Shown here one piece after another: positions 35,121 to 45,358 of a stretch of 64,000 nt of DNA. Below the pieces are notes generated by a model. That model was given only the letters and a program-made list of their open reading frames with translations. It did not search any database and was not told the DNA's origin. Position 1 is the first letter of the stretch, and every line of letters begins with the position of its first letter. Source of the stretch: Kriegella sp965368185 (GTDB lineage Bacteria; Bacteroidota; Bacteroidia; Flavobacteriales; Flavobacteriaceae); the NCBI GenBank assembly GCA_965368185.1, contig CBDULZ010000008.1:23356-87355 (forward strand), in the 5' to 3' direction. Both the position numbers and the translations under genes were made by a program.

Positions 35121-36998
35121 TTACTCCATTAGCGCAGAAAGTTCAAACCAACGCTCGGTTTTGGTGTCAATAGCATCAGTGATTTCTTTAAGTTCAATGG
35201 ATAGGGCGTCGATTTCCTCTCCTGACAATGAACCGTCTGTGAACTTATGTTGTACTTCCCCCTTTTTGACTTCCAATTTTCGAATCTCCCTTTCCAAGGT
35301 TTTGTATTCTTTTTGTTCTAAATAGGAAAGTTTCGGAGTTTTTTCCTCATTTTTCCAGTCGCTTTTAACGCTTTTTTGTTCGGTACCATTTTCTTTCGCG
35401 TTTCTTTTTTCTTCCAGGGTACTGTCTTCGTAAACGCGGAAATCGGAATAGTTTCCGGGAAAATCCTGTATTTCACCTTCGCCACGAAAAATAAAGAGGT
35501 GGTCGACGATCTTATCCATAAAATAGCGGTCGTGAGAGACAACGATCAGACATCCTGGAAAATCCAGCAAGAAGTTTTCCAAGACATTCAGCGTTACAAT
35601 ATCGAGGTCGTTGGTAGGTTCATCCAAAATCAAAAAATTAGGATTTTGAATAAGTACGGTACAGAGGTAGAGTCTTTTACGTTCTCCGCCACTTAGCTTA
35701 TCTACAAAATCATATTGCTTCTTCCGGTCGAACAGAAAACGCTCCAGAAGCTGCTGGGCCGAAATCTGTCGGCCCTTTTTTAAGGGAATATAATCGCCGA
35801 ACTCGCGAATTACATCTATGACCTTCTGGCCCTCTTTAATCTCGATACCTTTCTGGGTGTAGTACCCGAATTTAAGGGTTTCGCCCACGACGACTTTGCC
35901 TGCATCGGGTTTGTCCGTTCCTGTAATGATATTCAAGAAGGTAGATTTTCCTGTTCCATTTTTTCCAATGATTCCAACCCTTTCTCCTTTCGTAAAGGTG
36001 TAATCAAATTTGTCGAGAATGGGTTTGTCGGGATAGGATTTCGATATTTTGTGCAGCTCTAGAATTTTACTGCCCAAGCGTTCCATATTGATTTCCAATT
36101 GCACCTCATGGTCTTTACGACGTTGACTGGCCTTTTCCTTGATGGCGCTAAAGTCATCGATACGCGATTTCGATTTCGTCGTCCGTGCTTTGGGTTGCCG
36201 GCGCATCCATTCCAGTTCTTTCTTAAAAAGGCGTTCCGATTTATGTTGTTCGACACTTTCCAATTCGATACGTGCTTCTTTCTTTTCGAGATAGTACGAA
36301 TAGTTTCCTTTGTACGAATACAGGATGCCATTGTCGAGCTCCAAAATTTCGTTGCACACGCGTTCCAAAAAAAACCGGTCGTGGGTAACCATAAACAGCG
36401 TGAACTTTTCCTTGGCAAAATACTGTTCCAGCCATTCGATCATTTCAAGATCCAAGTGGTTGGTAGGTTCGTCTAAAATTAACAATTCGGGCCGATTGAT
36501 CAACGCATTGGCCAAAGCCAACCGCTTCTTTTGTCCACCTGATAACTTACCGACCTTCATGTTAAGGTCTTCAAGTTTTAATTTGAAAAGAATCTGTTTG
36601 TACTGGGTTTCGAAATCCCATGCATCAAAACGCTCCATGGCTTCGAAGGCTTTTTGATAGGCTTCGGCATCGTCGGGGTTGGTCAGGGCTTTTTCATACC
36701 TTCGTATTACCTCTAATACCTCATTGTCTGATGCAAAAATGGTCTCTTCTACGGTAAGTTCGGGGTTGAGGTCGGGTTCTTGTTCTAAAAAGGAAACCCG
36801 TATGCCCTTTCGAAAGTTTACTTGCCCGGCATCAGTTGCATCCTGACCCGATAAGATATTTAATATTGATGTTTTCCCCGTTCCATTTTTGGCGATAAGG
36901 GCAATCTTTTGGTCTTTGTTGATGCCAAAGGATATGTCTTGGAAAAGAACGTTTTCGCCATATGATTTGGCTATGTTTTCAACTGTAACTAAATTCAT
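35121..36998 (-). CDS. ABC-F family ATPase (ribosome-associated type)
   Basis: 625 residues with two ATP-binding cassettes and no membrane segments. Cassette 1 has GKNGTGKTS-type Walker A (AKNGTGKTSIL), LSGGQKKRLALA and LLILDEPTNHLD. Cassette 2 has GKNGTGKSTF, LSGGERKRLYL and FLILDEPTNDLD. Between them is the basic linker (about residues 245-310), and a coiled-coil C-terminal domain follows as in Uup. ABC-F proteins act on the ribosome or in DNA processing. The upstream DUF4105 stop codon directly abuts its ATG, so the two are co-transcribed. Confidence 0.93.
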   Translation of the reverse strand: MNLVTVENIAKSYGENVLFQDISFGINKDQKIALIAKNGTGKTSILNILSGQDATDAGQVNFRKGIRVSFLEQEPDLNPELTVEETIFASDNEVLEVIRRYEKALTNPDDAEAYQKAFEAMERFDAWDFETQYKQILFKLKLEDLNMKVGKLSGGQKKRLALANALINRPELLILDEPTNHLDLEMIEWLEQYFAKEKFTLFMVTHDRFFLERVCNEILELDNGILYSYKGNYSYYLEKKEARIELESVEQHKSERLFKKELEWMRRQPKARTTKSKSRIDDFSAIKEKASQRRKDHEVQLEINMERLGSKILELHKISKSYPDKPILDKFDYTFTKGERVGIIGKNGTGKSTFLNIITGTDKPDAGKVVVGETLKFGYYTQKGIEIKEGQKVIDVIREFGDYIPLKKGRQISAQQLLERFLFDRKKQYDFVDKLSGGERKRLYLCTVLIQNPNFLILDEPTNDLDIVTLNVLENFLLDFPGCLIVVSHDRYFMDKIVDHLFIFRGEGEIQDFPGNYSDFRVYEDSTLEEKRNAKENGTEQKSVKSDWKNEEKTPKLSYLEQKEYKTLEREIRKLEVKKGEVQHKFTDGSLSGEEIDALSIELKEITDAIDTKTERWFELSALME

Positions 36999-38195
36999 TT
37001 AACTGGTTGTATTATTGGGGGATTTTGTGCGCTTAGATAACTGGATCAAATATAGATATCGAATTGTTAGGAGGATAAGCAATGGAATGATCATTGTAGA
37101 AAACACCTGTATTTTTAAAAGCCAAACCAAAATAGTTGCCCCAAGAAGCAAAAGTAACAACAGCAGGTATTTCGAAATCCAAACGGGAAAGGTTTTCTTC
37201 GAAATCATAAAAAAGGCGACTACTAGATTCAAAGGAAATACCCAAAGAAGGTTAAAATTGCCGACCGTTGTCGTGTGTTCGGTCAGAAACCAAAGATGAA
37301 ACAATTGTAAACCGGCCAGACCTGTGATAAAAAAAAGTGAAAAATCGAGCCATTTGGTTCGTCTTTGTTTTTTTATATCATTGAAAGTTATGAAACTGCC
37401 AAGAATGAGTACTGCCGTGAGCCAAAATAGGGGAGTGGCAAAAAAGTTTGAGTCCTTGTTTTTCTCAGCAGATTTGAACACCGATGTAGTTTTGTCCGAC
37501 AAGGGTTTCCCGCCCATTGTGGCGTGCGTCAGTTGCCTCATTACATAAGCAGGCAAATACATATGCTCCTTGGGAGTAGCTTTCTTATCAATTACCGACC
37601 CTAGGGCCATATCAATGCCAAAGGCTGCCCATGAATTGAATTCTAAGTTATGATGGATCAGTTCACGAAATGTATATTGTTCTGTTATATAGTTAGGGTC
37701 GAACGTCAGCTGGGTGCCATAGTTTTCTTTAAGAACATCCCATATTTTTGTGGCGCAGTTATCATAAAAAAAGTCGTATCGGTAATCTCTATTTTCAGGT
37801 AAATAGTTGTGCTCTAAAAACTGAAACAGCTTATTCCGTTCCTCTAAAGAAAGGTTCAACGTATTTTCATTTACCCATCGGTTGTAATATTTATATTCGG
37901 CAAGAAAACGATCCATGTGCTGTTTGCCCAAAGAATAAATAAGGTTGCCTTGCGTGAAATCAAGATAAAACCAAGGAGGGTTAAAATCAAAAGTTCCGTA
38001 ATTGTATACCGCATCTATGCCGAGTGTTCGGTCTTGAACCCGAAAGGCGCTATGACCAAAGGCCGTATAAAGATCATCGCCTGGACCACAGGTTAAAACA
38101 CTAATTTCCGATAAGGGGGAAAGTTCTATTTTCTGTGAAAAACCAAAGGTAGTCCATAATAGAAAAAGTAGTAAAATGAGGTTCTTTGATTGCAT
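36999..38195 (-). CDS. DUF4105 domain membrane protein
   Basis: 398 residues. A signal peptide (cleavage near GFSQ) is followed by a DUF4105 domain (about residues 25-240) with LTCGPGDDLYTAFGHSAFRV, YNYGTFDF and YDFFYDNCATKIWD. The His and Cys arrangement suggests a papain-like fold but activity is unproven. Five membrane helices fill residues 255-390. Its last codon touches the ABC-F start. Divergent from pssA. Confidence 0.88.
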   Translation of the reverse strand: MQSKNLILLLFLLWTTFGFSQKIELSPLSEISVLTCGPGDDLYTAFGHSAFRVQDRTLGIDAVYNYGTFDFNPPWFYLDFTQGNLIYSLGKQHMDRFLAEYKYYNRWVNENTLNLSLEERNKLFQFLEHNYLPENRDYRYDFFYDNCATKIWDVLKENYGTQLTFDPNYITEQYTFRELIHHNLEFNSWAAFGIDMALGSVIDKKATPKEHMYLPAYVMRQLTHATMGGKPLSDKTTSVFKSAEKNKDSNFFATPLFWLTAVLILGSFITFNDIKKQRRTKWLDFSLFFITGLAGLQLFHLWFLTEHTTTVGNFNLLWVFPLNLVVAFFMISKKTFPVWISKYLLLLLLLLGATILVWLLKIQVFSTMIIPLLILLTIRYLYLIQLSKRTKSPNNTTS

Positions 38196-38328
38196 TTAAA
38201 TGACGGTCAAGATAATTGCTGGCAAATATCCGAATAAATAATGGACTAAAGGGTTACTGAAAAATTGTCTTATTTTTACAAAAGCAATTTTTTTCACAAA
38301 ACCGGACGCCCGCCTAACTTTTTCAACA

Positions 38329-39078
38329 ATGAAACAACATATTCCCAATTTAATAACTTTGTTCAATGTTTTCTGTGGCTGTGTGGCCACGGTTTTTGCT
38401 GTAATGAACCAACTTGAGCTGGCGGCACTTTTCGTTTTTTTGGGAATATTTTTCGATTTCTTTGATGGATTGGCCGCACGAATTTTAAACGTGCAAAGTG
38501 AATTGGGGTTACAACTTGATTCTTTGGCCGATGTGATTACAAGCGGATTGGTACCGGGTATTGTGATGTTTCAGTTGTTTGACATGTCGCAAAGTGGCGG
38601 TTGGAATGCATTTGATAATGCGACCTTTGCCGAAGGGTCAGAAATTTCAATACTTCCTTTTTTCGGATTTCTGATTACCATGGCCTCGGCCTACCGTCTG
38701 GCCAAATTTAATTTAGATGAAAATCAGGTATCTTCTTTTATAGGGCTTCCGACTCCGGCAAATGCCTTATTGATTCTGTCCCTTCCCTTGATTTTGTTAT
38801 ATCATAACAATGATGCGCTAAACTCGATTATTTTAAACCAATGGTTTTTAATCGGTATGACGTTGCTAAGTGCCTTCCTCTTAAATTCGAAAATTGTGCT
38901 TTTTGCCCTAAAATTTAAAAACTGGAGTTTTAAGGATAATGCCCTACGTTATATTTTTCTTATCGTGAGTTTGGTGCTTTTGGTGACCATGCAGTTTTTA
39001 GCGGTTCCTATTATTATCGGCTTTTATATTTTGGGTTCATTGATTGACAGTTCCGCTAGTACAAGAAAGCAGGCATAA
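38329..39078 (+). CDS. pssA: CDP-diacylglycerol-serine O-phosphatidyltransferase
   Basis: 249 residues with about seven membrane helices. It carries the CDP-alcohol phosphotransferase signature DFFDGLAARILN followed by GLQLDSLADVI (DGxxAR...GxxxDxxxD). The enzyme makes phosphatidylserine, the precursor of phosphatidylethanolamine, at the inner membrane. The class (PssA of the archaeal/Bacillus type) fits the length. Monocistronic; convergent with lptB. Confidence 0.93.
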   Translation: MKQHIPNLITLFNVFCGCVATVFAVMNQLELAALFVFLGIFFDFFDGLAARILNVQSELGLQLDSLADVITSGLVPGIVMFQLFDMSQSGGWNAFDNATFAEGSEISILPFFGFLITMASAYRLAKFNLDENQVSSFIGLPTPANALLILSLPLILLYHNNDALNSIILNQWFLIGMTLLSAFLLNSKIVLFALKFKNWSFKDNALRYIFLIVSLVLLVTMQFLAVPIIIGFYILGSLIDSSASTRKQA

Positions 39079-39148
39079 ACACAATCGAATGGGCAAAGTT
39101 TTATGTAGGGGGAATATTCTATTGAAGCATAATATCGGCCGCAGCTCA

Positions 39149-39889
39149 TTAAAAATCCAACTTCTTTTTACGAAGTTCAAAGTTCTGCCCCAAATATACT
39201 TTTCGAACCATTTCATCGGCTGCCAAGTCTTCCGGAATGCCCGATTTAAGAATTCCGCCTTCGAACATCAAGTACGACCGCTCGGTTATCGCCAAGGTTT
39301 CCTGTACATTATGATCGGTAATAAGTATACCAATATTCTTATTCTTTAATTGGGCAACGATACGCTGAATATCTTCAACCGCTACGGGGTCTACCCCGGC
39401 AAAAGGTTCATCCAAAAGAATAAAGTTAGGGTCTGTAGCCAATGCACGGGCGATTTCCGTACGCCTACGTTCACCTCCGGAAAGAAGATCGCCCCGACTT
39501 TTTCGAATATGGCCCAATCCGAATTCTTCGATAAGCGATTCCATTTTCATATGCTGCTCTTTCTTGCTCAATTTTGTAAGCTGCAGTACACTTAAAATAT
39601 TCTTTTCGATGCTCAGTTTTCGAAATACCGATGCTTCCTGTGCCAAGTATCCAATGCCATTTTGAGCCCTTTTGTACATGGGGAAATTCGTAATCTCCAT
39701 ATCATCCAAAAAGATTTTGCCGCCATTGGGCTTGATAAGCCCCACGATCATATAGAATGAGGTCGTTTTACCTGCACCATTAGGACCTAATAATCCGACA
39801 ATTTCGCCTTGGTTGACCTCTAGCGAAATGCCCTTGACCACTTGCCTACCTCGGTAGGACTTCATAATATTTGTAGCGCTTAATTTCAT
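39149..39889 (-). CDS. lptB: LPS export ABC transporter ATP-binding protein LptB
   Basis: 246 residues. It carries Walker A GPNGAGKTTS, Q-loop GYLAQEASVF, signature LSGGERRRTEIARAL, Walker B FILLDEPFAGVDP and the LptB-type H-loop TDHNV. The GYLAQEASVFRKL and FAGVDPVAV segments distinguish LptB from related branched-chain amino acid ATPases. It powers lipopolysaccharide extraction from the inner membrane with LptFG. It follows tatC and the KdsD-like gene on the same strand, an envelope cluster. Confidence 0.95.
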   Translation of the reverse strand: MKLSATNIMKSYRGRQVVKGISLEVNQGEIVGLLGPNGAGKTTSFYMIVGLIKPNGGKIFLDDMEITNFPMYKRAQNGIGYLAQEASVFRKLSIEKNILSVLQLTKLSKKEQHMKMESLIEEFGLGHIRKSRGDLLSGGERRRTEIARALATDPNFILLDEPFAGVDPVAVEDIQRIVAQLKNKNIGILITDHNVQETLAITERSYLMFEGGILKSGIPEDLAADEMVRKVYLGQNFELRKKKLDF

Positions 39890-39981
39890 TTTTTGGCTTC
39901 AGGTTTCTTGGATAATTACTAAACCCCCTTGTGAACGGAAAAAGACAAAAGAAACAAGAAACTTTTGAAACTTTATGCTAT

Positions 39982-40833
39982 TTACGTTTTATTTAACCCT
40001 TTTCGTTTTCTTTCCTTTCTGGCTTCCTTTCGAACTACAAAGCCCGAAATATAGATACTCACCTGGTACAATATGATGACCGGAACGGCAACTATAATTT
40101 GGCTTGTCACATCGGGAGGGGTAATTACTGCAGAAAGAATCAGAACCAGTACCAAGGCAATTTTTCGATATTTCTTGAGGATTTCAGGGGTTACGATGCC
40201 AACTTTCGTCAAAAAGAAAATGATAATCGGTAACTCGAACAACACACCACAGGCCAACACTGCCGACCTTACGGTGCCAATATATGAATCTAGATCAAAT
40301 TCATTGAGCACAATTTCACTGACTTGGTAGGTACCCAAAAAGTTGATTGAAAGCGGAGCAACAACGTAATAACCGAATAGCACGCCCATGAAAAACAAGA
40401 ACGAAGCGATTAAGATGAAACCTCTTGAGTTTTGTCGTTCCTTTTCGTAAAGTCCGGGACTGATAAATTTCCATAACTCATAAAGAATGTATGGGAAACC
40501 CACAATAACACCGACCCAAATGGCAGTCCAGATATCGGCAGAGAACTGTCCTGACATCGTACGACTCTGTATGGTGAAAGGTAGTTTCTCTGCGCAAAAT
40601 GCAGAATCAAAACCTAAGTAAGTTGCAATATCGCAGAAGAGCTGATAGGTGGGAAAATCCATTTTCGATGGGCCAAAAATGATGGTATCAAAAATAAATC
40701 GGCTCATTACAAAGGCTACACAACCTAGTATTACCACTGCCGAAACAGATCGTATCAAGTGCCACCGTAGTTCTTCCAAATGGTCTAAGAACGACATTTC
40801 GTTATGAGGCTTTGTGTTTTTCTTCTTCGCCAT
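39982..40833 (-). CDS. tatC: Twin-arginine translocase subunit TatC
   Basis: 283 residues with six membrane helices. The conserved N-terminal MSFLDHLEELRWHLIRSV (HLEELR motif) and FISPGLYEKERQN with the conserved Glu are present. TatC is the substrate receptor of the Tat pathway for folded proteins. An insert between helices 1 and 2 (FDTIIFGPSK to QSRTMSGQF) is of the length usual in Bacteroidota. Its start codon overlaps the last base of the upstream isomerase stop (TAATG). A putative Tat substrate with RRRF lies at 44.3-45.4 kb. Confidence 0.95.
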   Translation of the reverse strand: MAKKKNTKPHNEMSFLDHLEELRWHLIRSVSAVVILGCVAFVMSRFIFDTIIFGPSKMDFPTYQLFCDIATYLGFDSAFCAEKLPFTIQSRTMSGQFSADIWTAIWVGVIVGFPYILYELWKFISPGLYEKERQNSRGFILIASFLFFMGVLFGYYVVAPLSINFLGTYQVSEIVLNEFDLDSYIGTVRSAVLACGVLFELPIIIFFLTKVGIVTPEILKKYRKIALVLVLILSAVITPPDVTSQIIVAVPVIILYQVSIYISGFVVRKEARKERKRKGLNKT

Positions 40834-41798
40834 TATAATATGCCTTCATTTATTAAATTATGTAGATGCACTACGCCCTTGTATGTTGTGCCGTCAACGG
40901 CCAATAATTGTGAAATACTACTATCTTGCATGAGTTCCAATGCCCTTACGGCGAGTTCTTCACTTGCTATGGTTTTTGGCTCGGATGTCATAATATCGCG
41001 CGCTGTCAATGTGCTAATATCATCATATTTGTTCAACATTCTGCGAATATCGCCATCGGTAATGATTCCCACAATTTTATTGTTATCTAAAACGGCGGCG
41101 ACCCCCAACATTTTTTCGGAAATTTCGATGATCACCTTTTTAACTTCGGTTTGTGGACCTACGCTTGGTTTTTGATTGATTTCGGCAATATCCGAAACCC
41201 TTAAATATAGCCGTTTGCCCAAAGCGCCCCCCGGGTGGTATTTTGCAAAATCCTGGCTTGTGAAACCTCTTAGTTTTAATAAGCTGATGGCCAGGGCGTC
41301 GCCCATCACCAATTGTGCGGTGGTACTGGTCGTCGGGGCTAGATTGTTCGGACAAGCTTCTTTCTCAACAAAAGTGTTTAATACAAAATCTGCTTGATTC
41401 GCCAAAAAGGAATCGATATTTCCCGTCATTCCTATTAATTTGTTCGTTCCTCTTTTAATCAAGGGAACCAACATCTTTATCTCTGGAGTGCTACCACTTT
41501 TTGAAATGCAGATTACAACGTCGTTTTCCTGTATGGTGCCAAGATCGCCATGAATGGCATCGCCAGCATGCATAAAAATGGCCGGGGTGCCGGTAGAATT
41601 AAGGGTTGCTACAATTTTAGAAGCCACTATCGCACTCTTTCCAATACCAGAAATAATAACCCTACCTTTGGATTTCAGAATGCAATCGACGGCGTCGGCA
41701 AAATCATTGGTCAACAGCGATGCTAAATTGCCGATAGCTTTGCTCTCCAATTCAAAGGTCTGCTCTGCTAGTGCAAGGATTGTTTTACTACTGTTCAA
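40833..41798 (-). CDS. kdsD: KpsF/GutQ family sugar-phosphate isomerase (D-arabinose-5-phosphate isomerase)
   Basis: 321 residues from a TTG at 41798, the usual start position in the family (NSSKTILALAEQTFELESKAI). The frame is open to an ATG at 41879, but a -7 box at 41855-41862 would put that codon upstream of transcription. The SIS domain has GRVIISGIGKSAIVASKIVATLNSTGTP and ISKSGSTPEIK; two CBS domains follow (about 205-320). It converts ribulose-5-P to arabinose-5-P for Kdo synthesis, so it belongs with LptB in LPS biogenesis. Divergent from recQ. Confidence 0.92.
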   Translation of the reverse strand: MNSSKTILALAEQTFELESKAIGNLASLLTNDFADAVDCILKSKGRVIISGIGKSAIVASKIVATLNSTGTPAIFMHAGDAIHGDLGTIQENDVVICISKSGSTPEIKMLVPLIKRGTNKLIGMTGNIDSFLANQADFVLNTFVEKEACPNNLAPTTSTTAQLVMGDALAISLLKLRGFTSQDFAKYHPGGALGKRLYLRVSDIAEINQKPSVGPQTEVKKVIIEISEKMLGVAAVLDNNKIVGIITDGDIRRMLNKYDDISTLTARDIMTSEPKTIASEELAVRALELMQDSSISQLLAVDGTTYKGVVHLHNLINEGIL

Positions 41799-41854
41799 GG
41801 TAATCGTTGAGTTAAGAATTGCAATACTAAAAGAATGTCTTATATTTAAGTTTA

Positions 41855-41862
41855 CAAAACTA
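41855..41862 (-). promoter_or_regulatory. -7 element (TAnnTTTG) for the kdsD-tatC unit
   Basis: Minus strand TAGTTTTG matches TAnnTTTG. The nearest upstream TTG is at a spacing of only 14, so the -33 part is weak. Its place supports the TTG 41798 start of the isomerase. Confidence 0.45.
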
Positions 41863-42001
41863 CGTAAACTTAATTTCAAATAATATTTTAAGTTTTGGGA
41901 ATTTATTTTGGTACAATTTGTGGTTTGGAAGTCTAAGATTCCTTATCTTATTGTACAATTAACAGTATGGCTCCATGCCATGACTTAGCATATAATTTTA
42001 A

Positions 42002-44209
42002 ATGATATTAAACGGAATGGAGTTGGAAGAGTTTGATCTGCATGCCTCGTTAAAAAAATATTTTGGATTTTCTCAATTCAAGGGCCTTCAGCAAGATGTG
42101 ATAAAGAACACGCTCGAAGGCAAAAACACATTTGTTATTATGCCTACTGGCGGCGGCAAATCGCTTTGCTACCAGCTTCCTGCATTAATGCAGCCTGGCA
42201 CGGCCGTAATAGTTTCCCCATTAATTGCATTAATGAAGAACCAGGTCGATGCCATTCGGGGGATATCTTCCGAAAATGGAGTGGCCCATGTGCTGAATTC
42301 GTCCCTTACAAAGACTGAAGTTAAGCAGGTAAAGGAAGATATCACTAATGGTATTACAAAACTGTTGTACGTCGCCCCAGAATCTTTGACCAAAGACGAG
42401 TACGTCGAATTTTTACAATCGCAAAAAATATCTTTTGTCGCTGTTGACGAGGCCCACTGTATTTCTGAATGGGGTCACGATTTTAGGCCTGAATATAGAA
42501 ACTTGAGGTCTATTGTGAGTCGATTGGGTGACAATATCCCTATTATAGGGTTGACGGCTACAGCAACCCCCAAGGTACAGGAAGACATCATTAAGAATTT
42601 GGGCATTACCAATGCCAAGGTCTTTAAAGCGTCGTTCAACAGACCAAATTTGTATTATGAAATTCGACCAAAAACGGCGGCCGTAGATAGCGATATTATT
42701 CGCTTTGTCAAGCAAAATGCCGGAAAGTCTGGCATTATTTATTGCCTAAGCAGAAAGCGGGTAGAAGAGTTGGCCCAGGTGCTTCAAGTAAACGGTGTAA
42801 GTGCTGTGCCCTACCACGCGGGTTTTGATGCAAAGACCAGATCTAAATACCAAGATATGTTCTTGATGGAAGATGTAGATGTCGTTGTGGCAACCATCGC
42901 ATTTGGTATGGGTATTGATAAACCCGATGTTCGTTTTGTAATTCATCATGATATACCCAAAAGTATCGAAAGTTATTATCAAGAAACGGGAAGGGCCGGT
43001 AGAGATGGGGGCGAGGGCCATTGTCTTGCTTTTTATGCCTATAAAGATATCGAGAAGCTGGAAAAATTTATGTCAGGAAAACCCGTTGCGGAACAAGAGA
43101 TAGGCAATGCGTTGTTACAGGAAGTAGTGGCCTATGCCGAGACCTCAATGTCGCGTAGAAAATTTATGTTGCATTATTTTGGGGAGGAATTTGACGAAGT
43201 CAATGGAGAGGGTGCAAAAATGGACGATAATACCAGAAACCCCAAGGAAAAAGAAGAAGCAAAGGATAATGTTGTAAAACTTATCAATGCGGTACAGGAA
43301 ACTAGCGAAAAATTCAAGTCGAAAGAGATTGTAAAAACGCTTACGGGAAAGGTAAATGCACTTATTTCGTCGCATAAAACAGAAACGAAAGAAGTTTTTG
43401 GTTCAGGAGCCGATCATGACAAACATTATTGGATGGCCCTAATCCGTCAGGTCTTGGTTGCAGGGCTTTTGAAAAAGGAAATAGAACAGTACGGTATTTT
43501 ACATGTAACCCATAAGGGCCGGGAATTCTTGAAAAAACCCTATTCTTTTCTTATGACAAAAGATCATTCGTATTCCGTTGAAAAAGATGCTGGGGCGGCA
43601 GGAACATCGAATGGAGTTGCCGATGAAAAATTGCTCAAGCAATTAAAAGATCTTCGCAAGGCCCAAGCAAAGAAATTGGGAGTTCCGCCTTTTGTAGTTT
43701 TTCAGGATCCATCGTTGGAAGATATGGCGTTAAAGTATCCTATTTCCTTGGATGAACTTATTAATATCCACGGTGTAGGAGAAGGCAAGGCTAAAAAGTA
43801 CGGTAAGCCCTTTATAGCTTTTATTTCTTCATATGTGGAAGAGAACGAGATAATACGGCCCGACGATTTAGTCGTAAAGAGTACCGGAGCCAATTCTGGT
43901 TTAAAACTGTACATCATACAAAATGTCGATAGAAAATTGCCCTTAGATGATATTGCATCGGCCAAGGGCTTGAATATTTCTGAGTTGATCAAAGAAATGG
44001 AGCAAATCGTATTCAGTGGTACGAAATTGAATTTAGGTTATTGGGTCGATGAAGTACTCGATGAGGATCAACAAGAAGAGATACACGAATATTTCTTGGA
44101 AGCAGAAACCGACGATATTGAAGATGCCCTAAAGGAATTCGATGGTGATTATGAAGATGAAGAACTACGATTGTATCGTTTAAAATTCATTAGTGAAGTA
44201 GCAAATTAA
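42002..44209 (+). CDS. recQ: ATP-dependent DNA helicase RecQ
   Basis: 735 residues. It carries MPTGGGKSLCYQLPA (Walker A), VDEAHCISEWGHDFRPEY (DEAH and RecQ loop), VVATIAFGMGIDKPDV and QETGRAGRDG (motif VI), then RQC and an HRDC domain (about 540-620), and a C-terminal helical extension with a very acidic end. The zinc-binding cysteines usual in the RecQ RQC region are not present: the stretch after ETSMSRRKFMLHYFGE lacks Cys, a trait of many Bacteroidota RecQ. A start at ATG 42017 (MELEEF) is equally possible. Confidence 0.95.
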   Translation: MILNGMELEEFDLHASLKKYFGFSQFKGLQQDVIKNTLEGKNTFVIMPTGGGKSLCYQLPALMQPGTAVIVSPLIALMKNQVDAIRGISSENGVAHVLNSSLTKTEVKQVKEDITNGITKLLYVAPESLTKDEYVEFLQSQKISFVAVDEAHCISEWGHDFRPEYRNLRSIVSRLGDNIPIIGLTATATPKVQEDIIKNLGITNAKVFKASFNRPNLYYEIRPKTAAVDSDIIRFVKQNAGKSGIIYCLSRKRVEELAQVLQVNGVSAVPYHAGFDAKTRSKYQDMFLMEDVDVVVATIAFGMGIDKPDVRFVIHHDIPKSIESYYQETGRAGRDGGEGHCLAFYAYKDIEKLEKFMSGKPVAEQEIGNALLQEVVAYAETSMSRRKFMLHYFGEEFDEVNGEGAKMDDNTRNPKEKEEAKDNVVKLINAVQETSEKFKSKEIVKTLTGKVNALISSHKTETKEVFGSGADHDKHYWMALIRQVLVAGLLKKEIEQYGILHVTHKGREFLKKPYSFLMTKDHSYSVEKDAGAAGTSNGVADEKLLKQLKDLRKAQAKKLGVPPFVVFQDPSLEDMALKYPISLDELINIHGVGEGKAKKYGKPFIAFISSYVEENEIIRPDDLVVKSTGANSGLKLYIIQNVDRKLPLDDIASAKGLNISELIKEMEQIVFSGTKLNLGYWVDEVLDEDQQEEIHEYFLEAETDDIEDALKEFDGDYEDEELRLYRLKFISEVAN

Positions 44210-44308
44210 TAGTTGCGAGTTATAGTTTTATACCACCTCGGCACCTCTGTTGCTTCCAAAATGTTTTGATTCACTTTCCTGTTATGAACGATGTACCGAT
44301 TGCCGCAT

Positions 44309-45358
44309 TTAGCGAACAGGTTTCTGTAGCAGTTGTAATGTCATTTGGGCGGTATTTAACTTGGCTGAAATACCAATTGGAAAGGTGAAATTGTTTTTAA
44401 CATGACCAAAACTCATTCCATATACTGCGGGAATACCTAGGGGTTTTATTCGGTCTAGAATTACCTCCTTTAAGGTAAAGGAAAGTGGATTATCGGAATT
44501 ATTGCAGCCGGCGCAGACTCCAAATATAATTCCTTTAGCTTTTGAAAATGTACCGCCTGCAATCAATTGGGTCAGCATTCTATCTATACGGTATGGGGCC
44601 TCTTCAACATCTTCTATGCAAACGAGGGCATCGGTGAAATCTATCTCATGGGGCGTTCCGATTAAAGCATTGATTAGCGTAAGGCTACCTCCCACAAGTT
44701 TTCCAGTAGCGCTCCCCTTGGTAATTGTATAACGCTCGTAGTCTGGATTAGTTCTTAACTTGTCATCGCTAAGAGTGACATTTGAGATAATTTGTTGGTT
44801 TTTAGGACGCATAACGACGCGCAGTAATTGCTCGATACTATAAGGGTCGTTTAGGGTACTGCCCACAGGGCCATGAAAAGTGACCAAACCTGTTTTTTGG
44901 TATATTCCATTTAAAAGAGCCGTGACATCACTAAATCCGATTAAGGCCTTTGGGTTTTGCCGAATGTTTTCAAAGTTGATCATATCAATAATGCGAGTGC
45001 AGCCATATCCTCCTCTGGCGCACAGAATGCCGGCGATTTTACGGTTACTGAACATTTCGTTAAGATCTTGGGCCCTTTCAGTGTCGGTATTGCTGAAATA
45101 CCCGTAGTTCGATGAAATACGGTTAGTATGATAGGGTACAAGCCCGATGGTTTTAAGCGTTTGTTTTACCTCCTCTAAAACAGTACTATCAATGGCATAA
45201 CCTGGGGCAATCAACCCAATGGTATCCCCTTTTTTCAATTTCCGAGGAAATAACGTCTCAAGCCTTGGTTTTCTAGTACTACGAGTATTTCCGGAAATTA
45301 AGGTGGCAATGGACAAACTCAATGAGGTAGTAATAAATCGTCTTCTTTCTATTGACAT
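44309..45358 (-). CDS. LD-carboxypeptidase (S66 family), putative Tat substrate
   Basis: 349 residues. S66 features: GDTIGLIAPGYAI, ILCARGGYGCTRIID, LIGFSDVTALLNGIY with the nucleophile Ser, CIEDVEEAPYRIDRML with the catalytic Glu, and FGHVKNNFTFPIG with the His. It trims the terminal D-Ala from murein tetrapeptides. The N-terminus MSIERRRFITTSLSLSIATL has an RRRF pair before a hydrophobic stretch, which resembles a Tat signal, so periplasmic action is likely; most characterised LdcA enzymes are cytosolic. Confidence 0.9.
   Translation of the reverse strand: MSIERRRFITTSLSLSIATLISGNTRSTRKPRLETLFPRKLKKGDTIGLIAPGYAIDSTVLEEVKQTLKTIGLVPYHTNRISSNYGYFSNTDTERAQDLNEMFSNRKIAGILCARGGYGCTRIIDMINFENIRQNPKALIGFSDVTALLNGIYQKTGLVTFHGPVGSTLNDPYSIEQLLRVVMRPKNQQIISNVTLSDDKLRTNPDYERYTITKGSATGKLVGGSLTLINALIGTPHEIDFTDALVCIEDVEEAPYRIDRMLTQLIAGGTFSKAKGIIFGVCAGCNNSDNPLSFTLKEVILDRIKPLGIPAVYGMSFGHVKNNFTFPIGISAKLNTAQMTLQLLQKPVR

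Noticed and set aside
35376..36657. Several long frames opposite the ABC-F gene (106-125 codons)
   Set aside because: They are antisense shadows of a strongly conserved gene and match no protein pattern.
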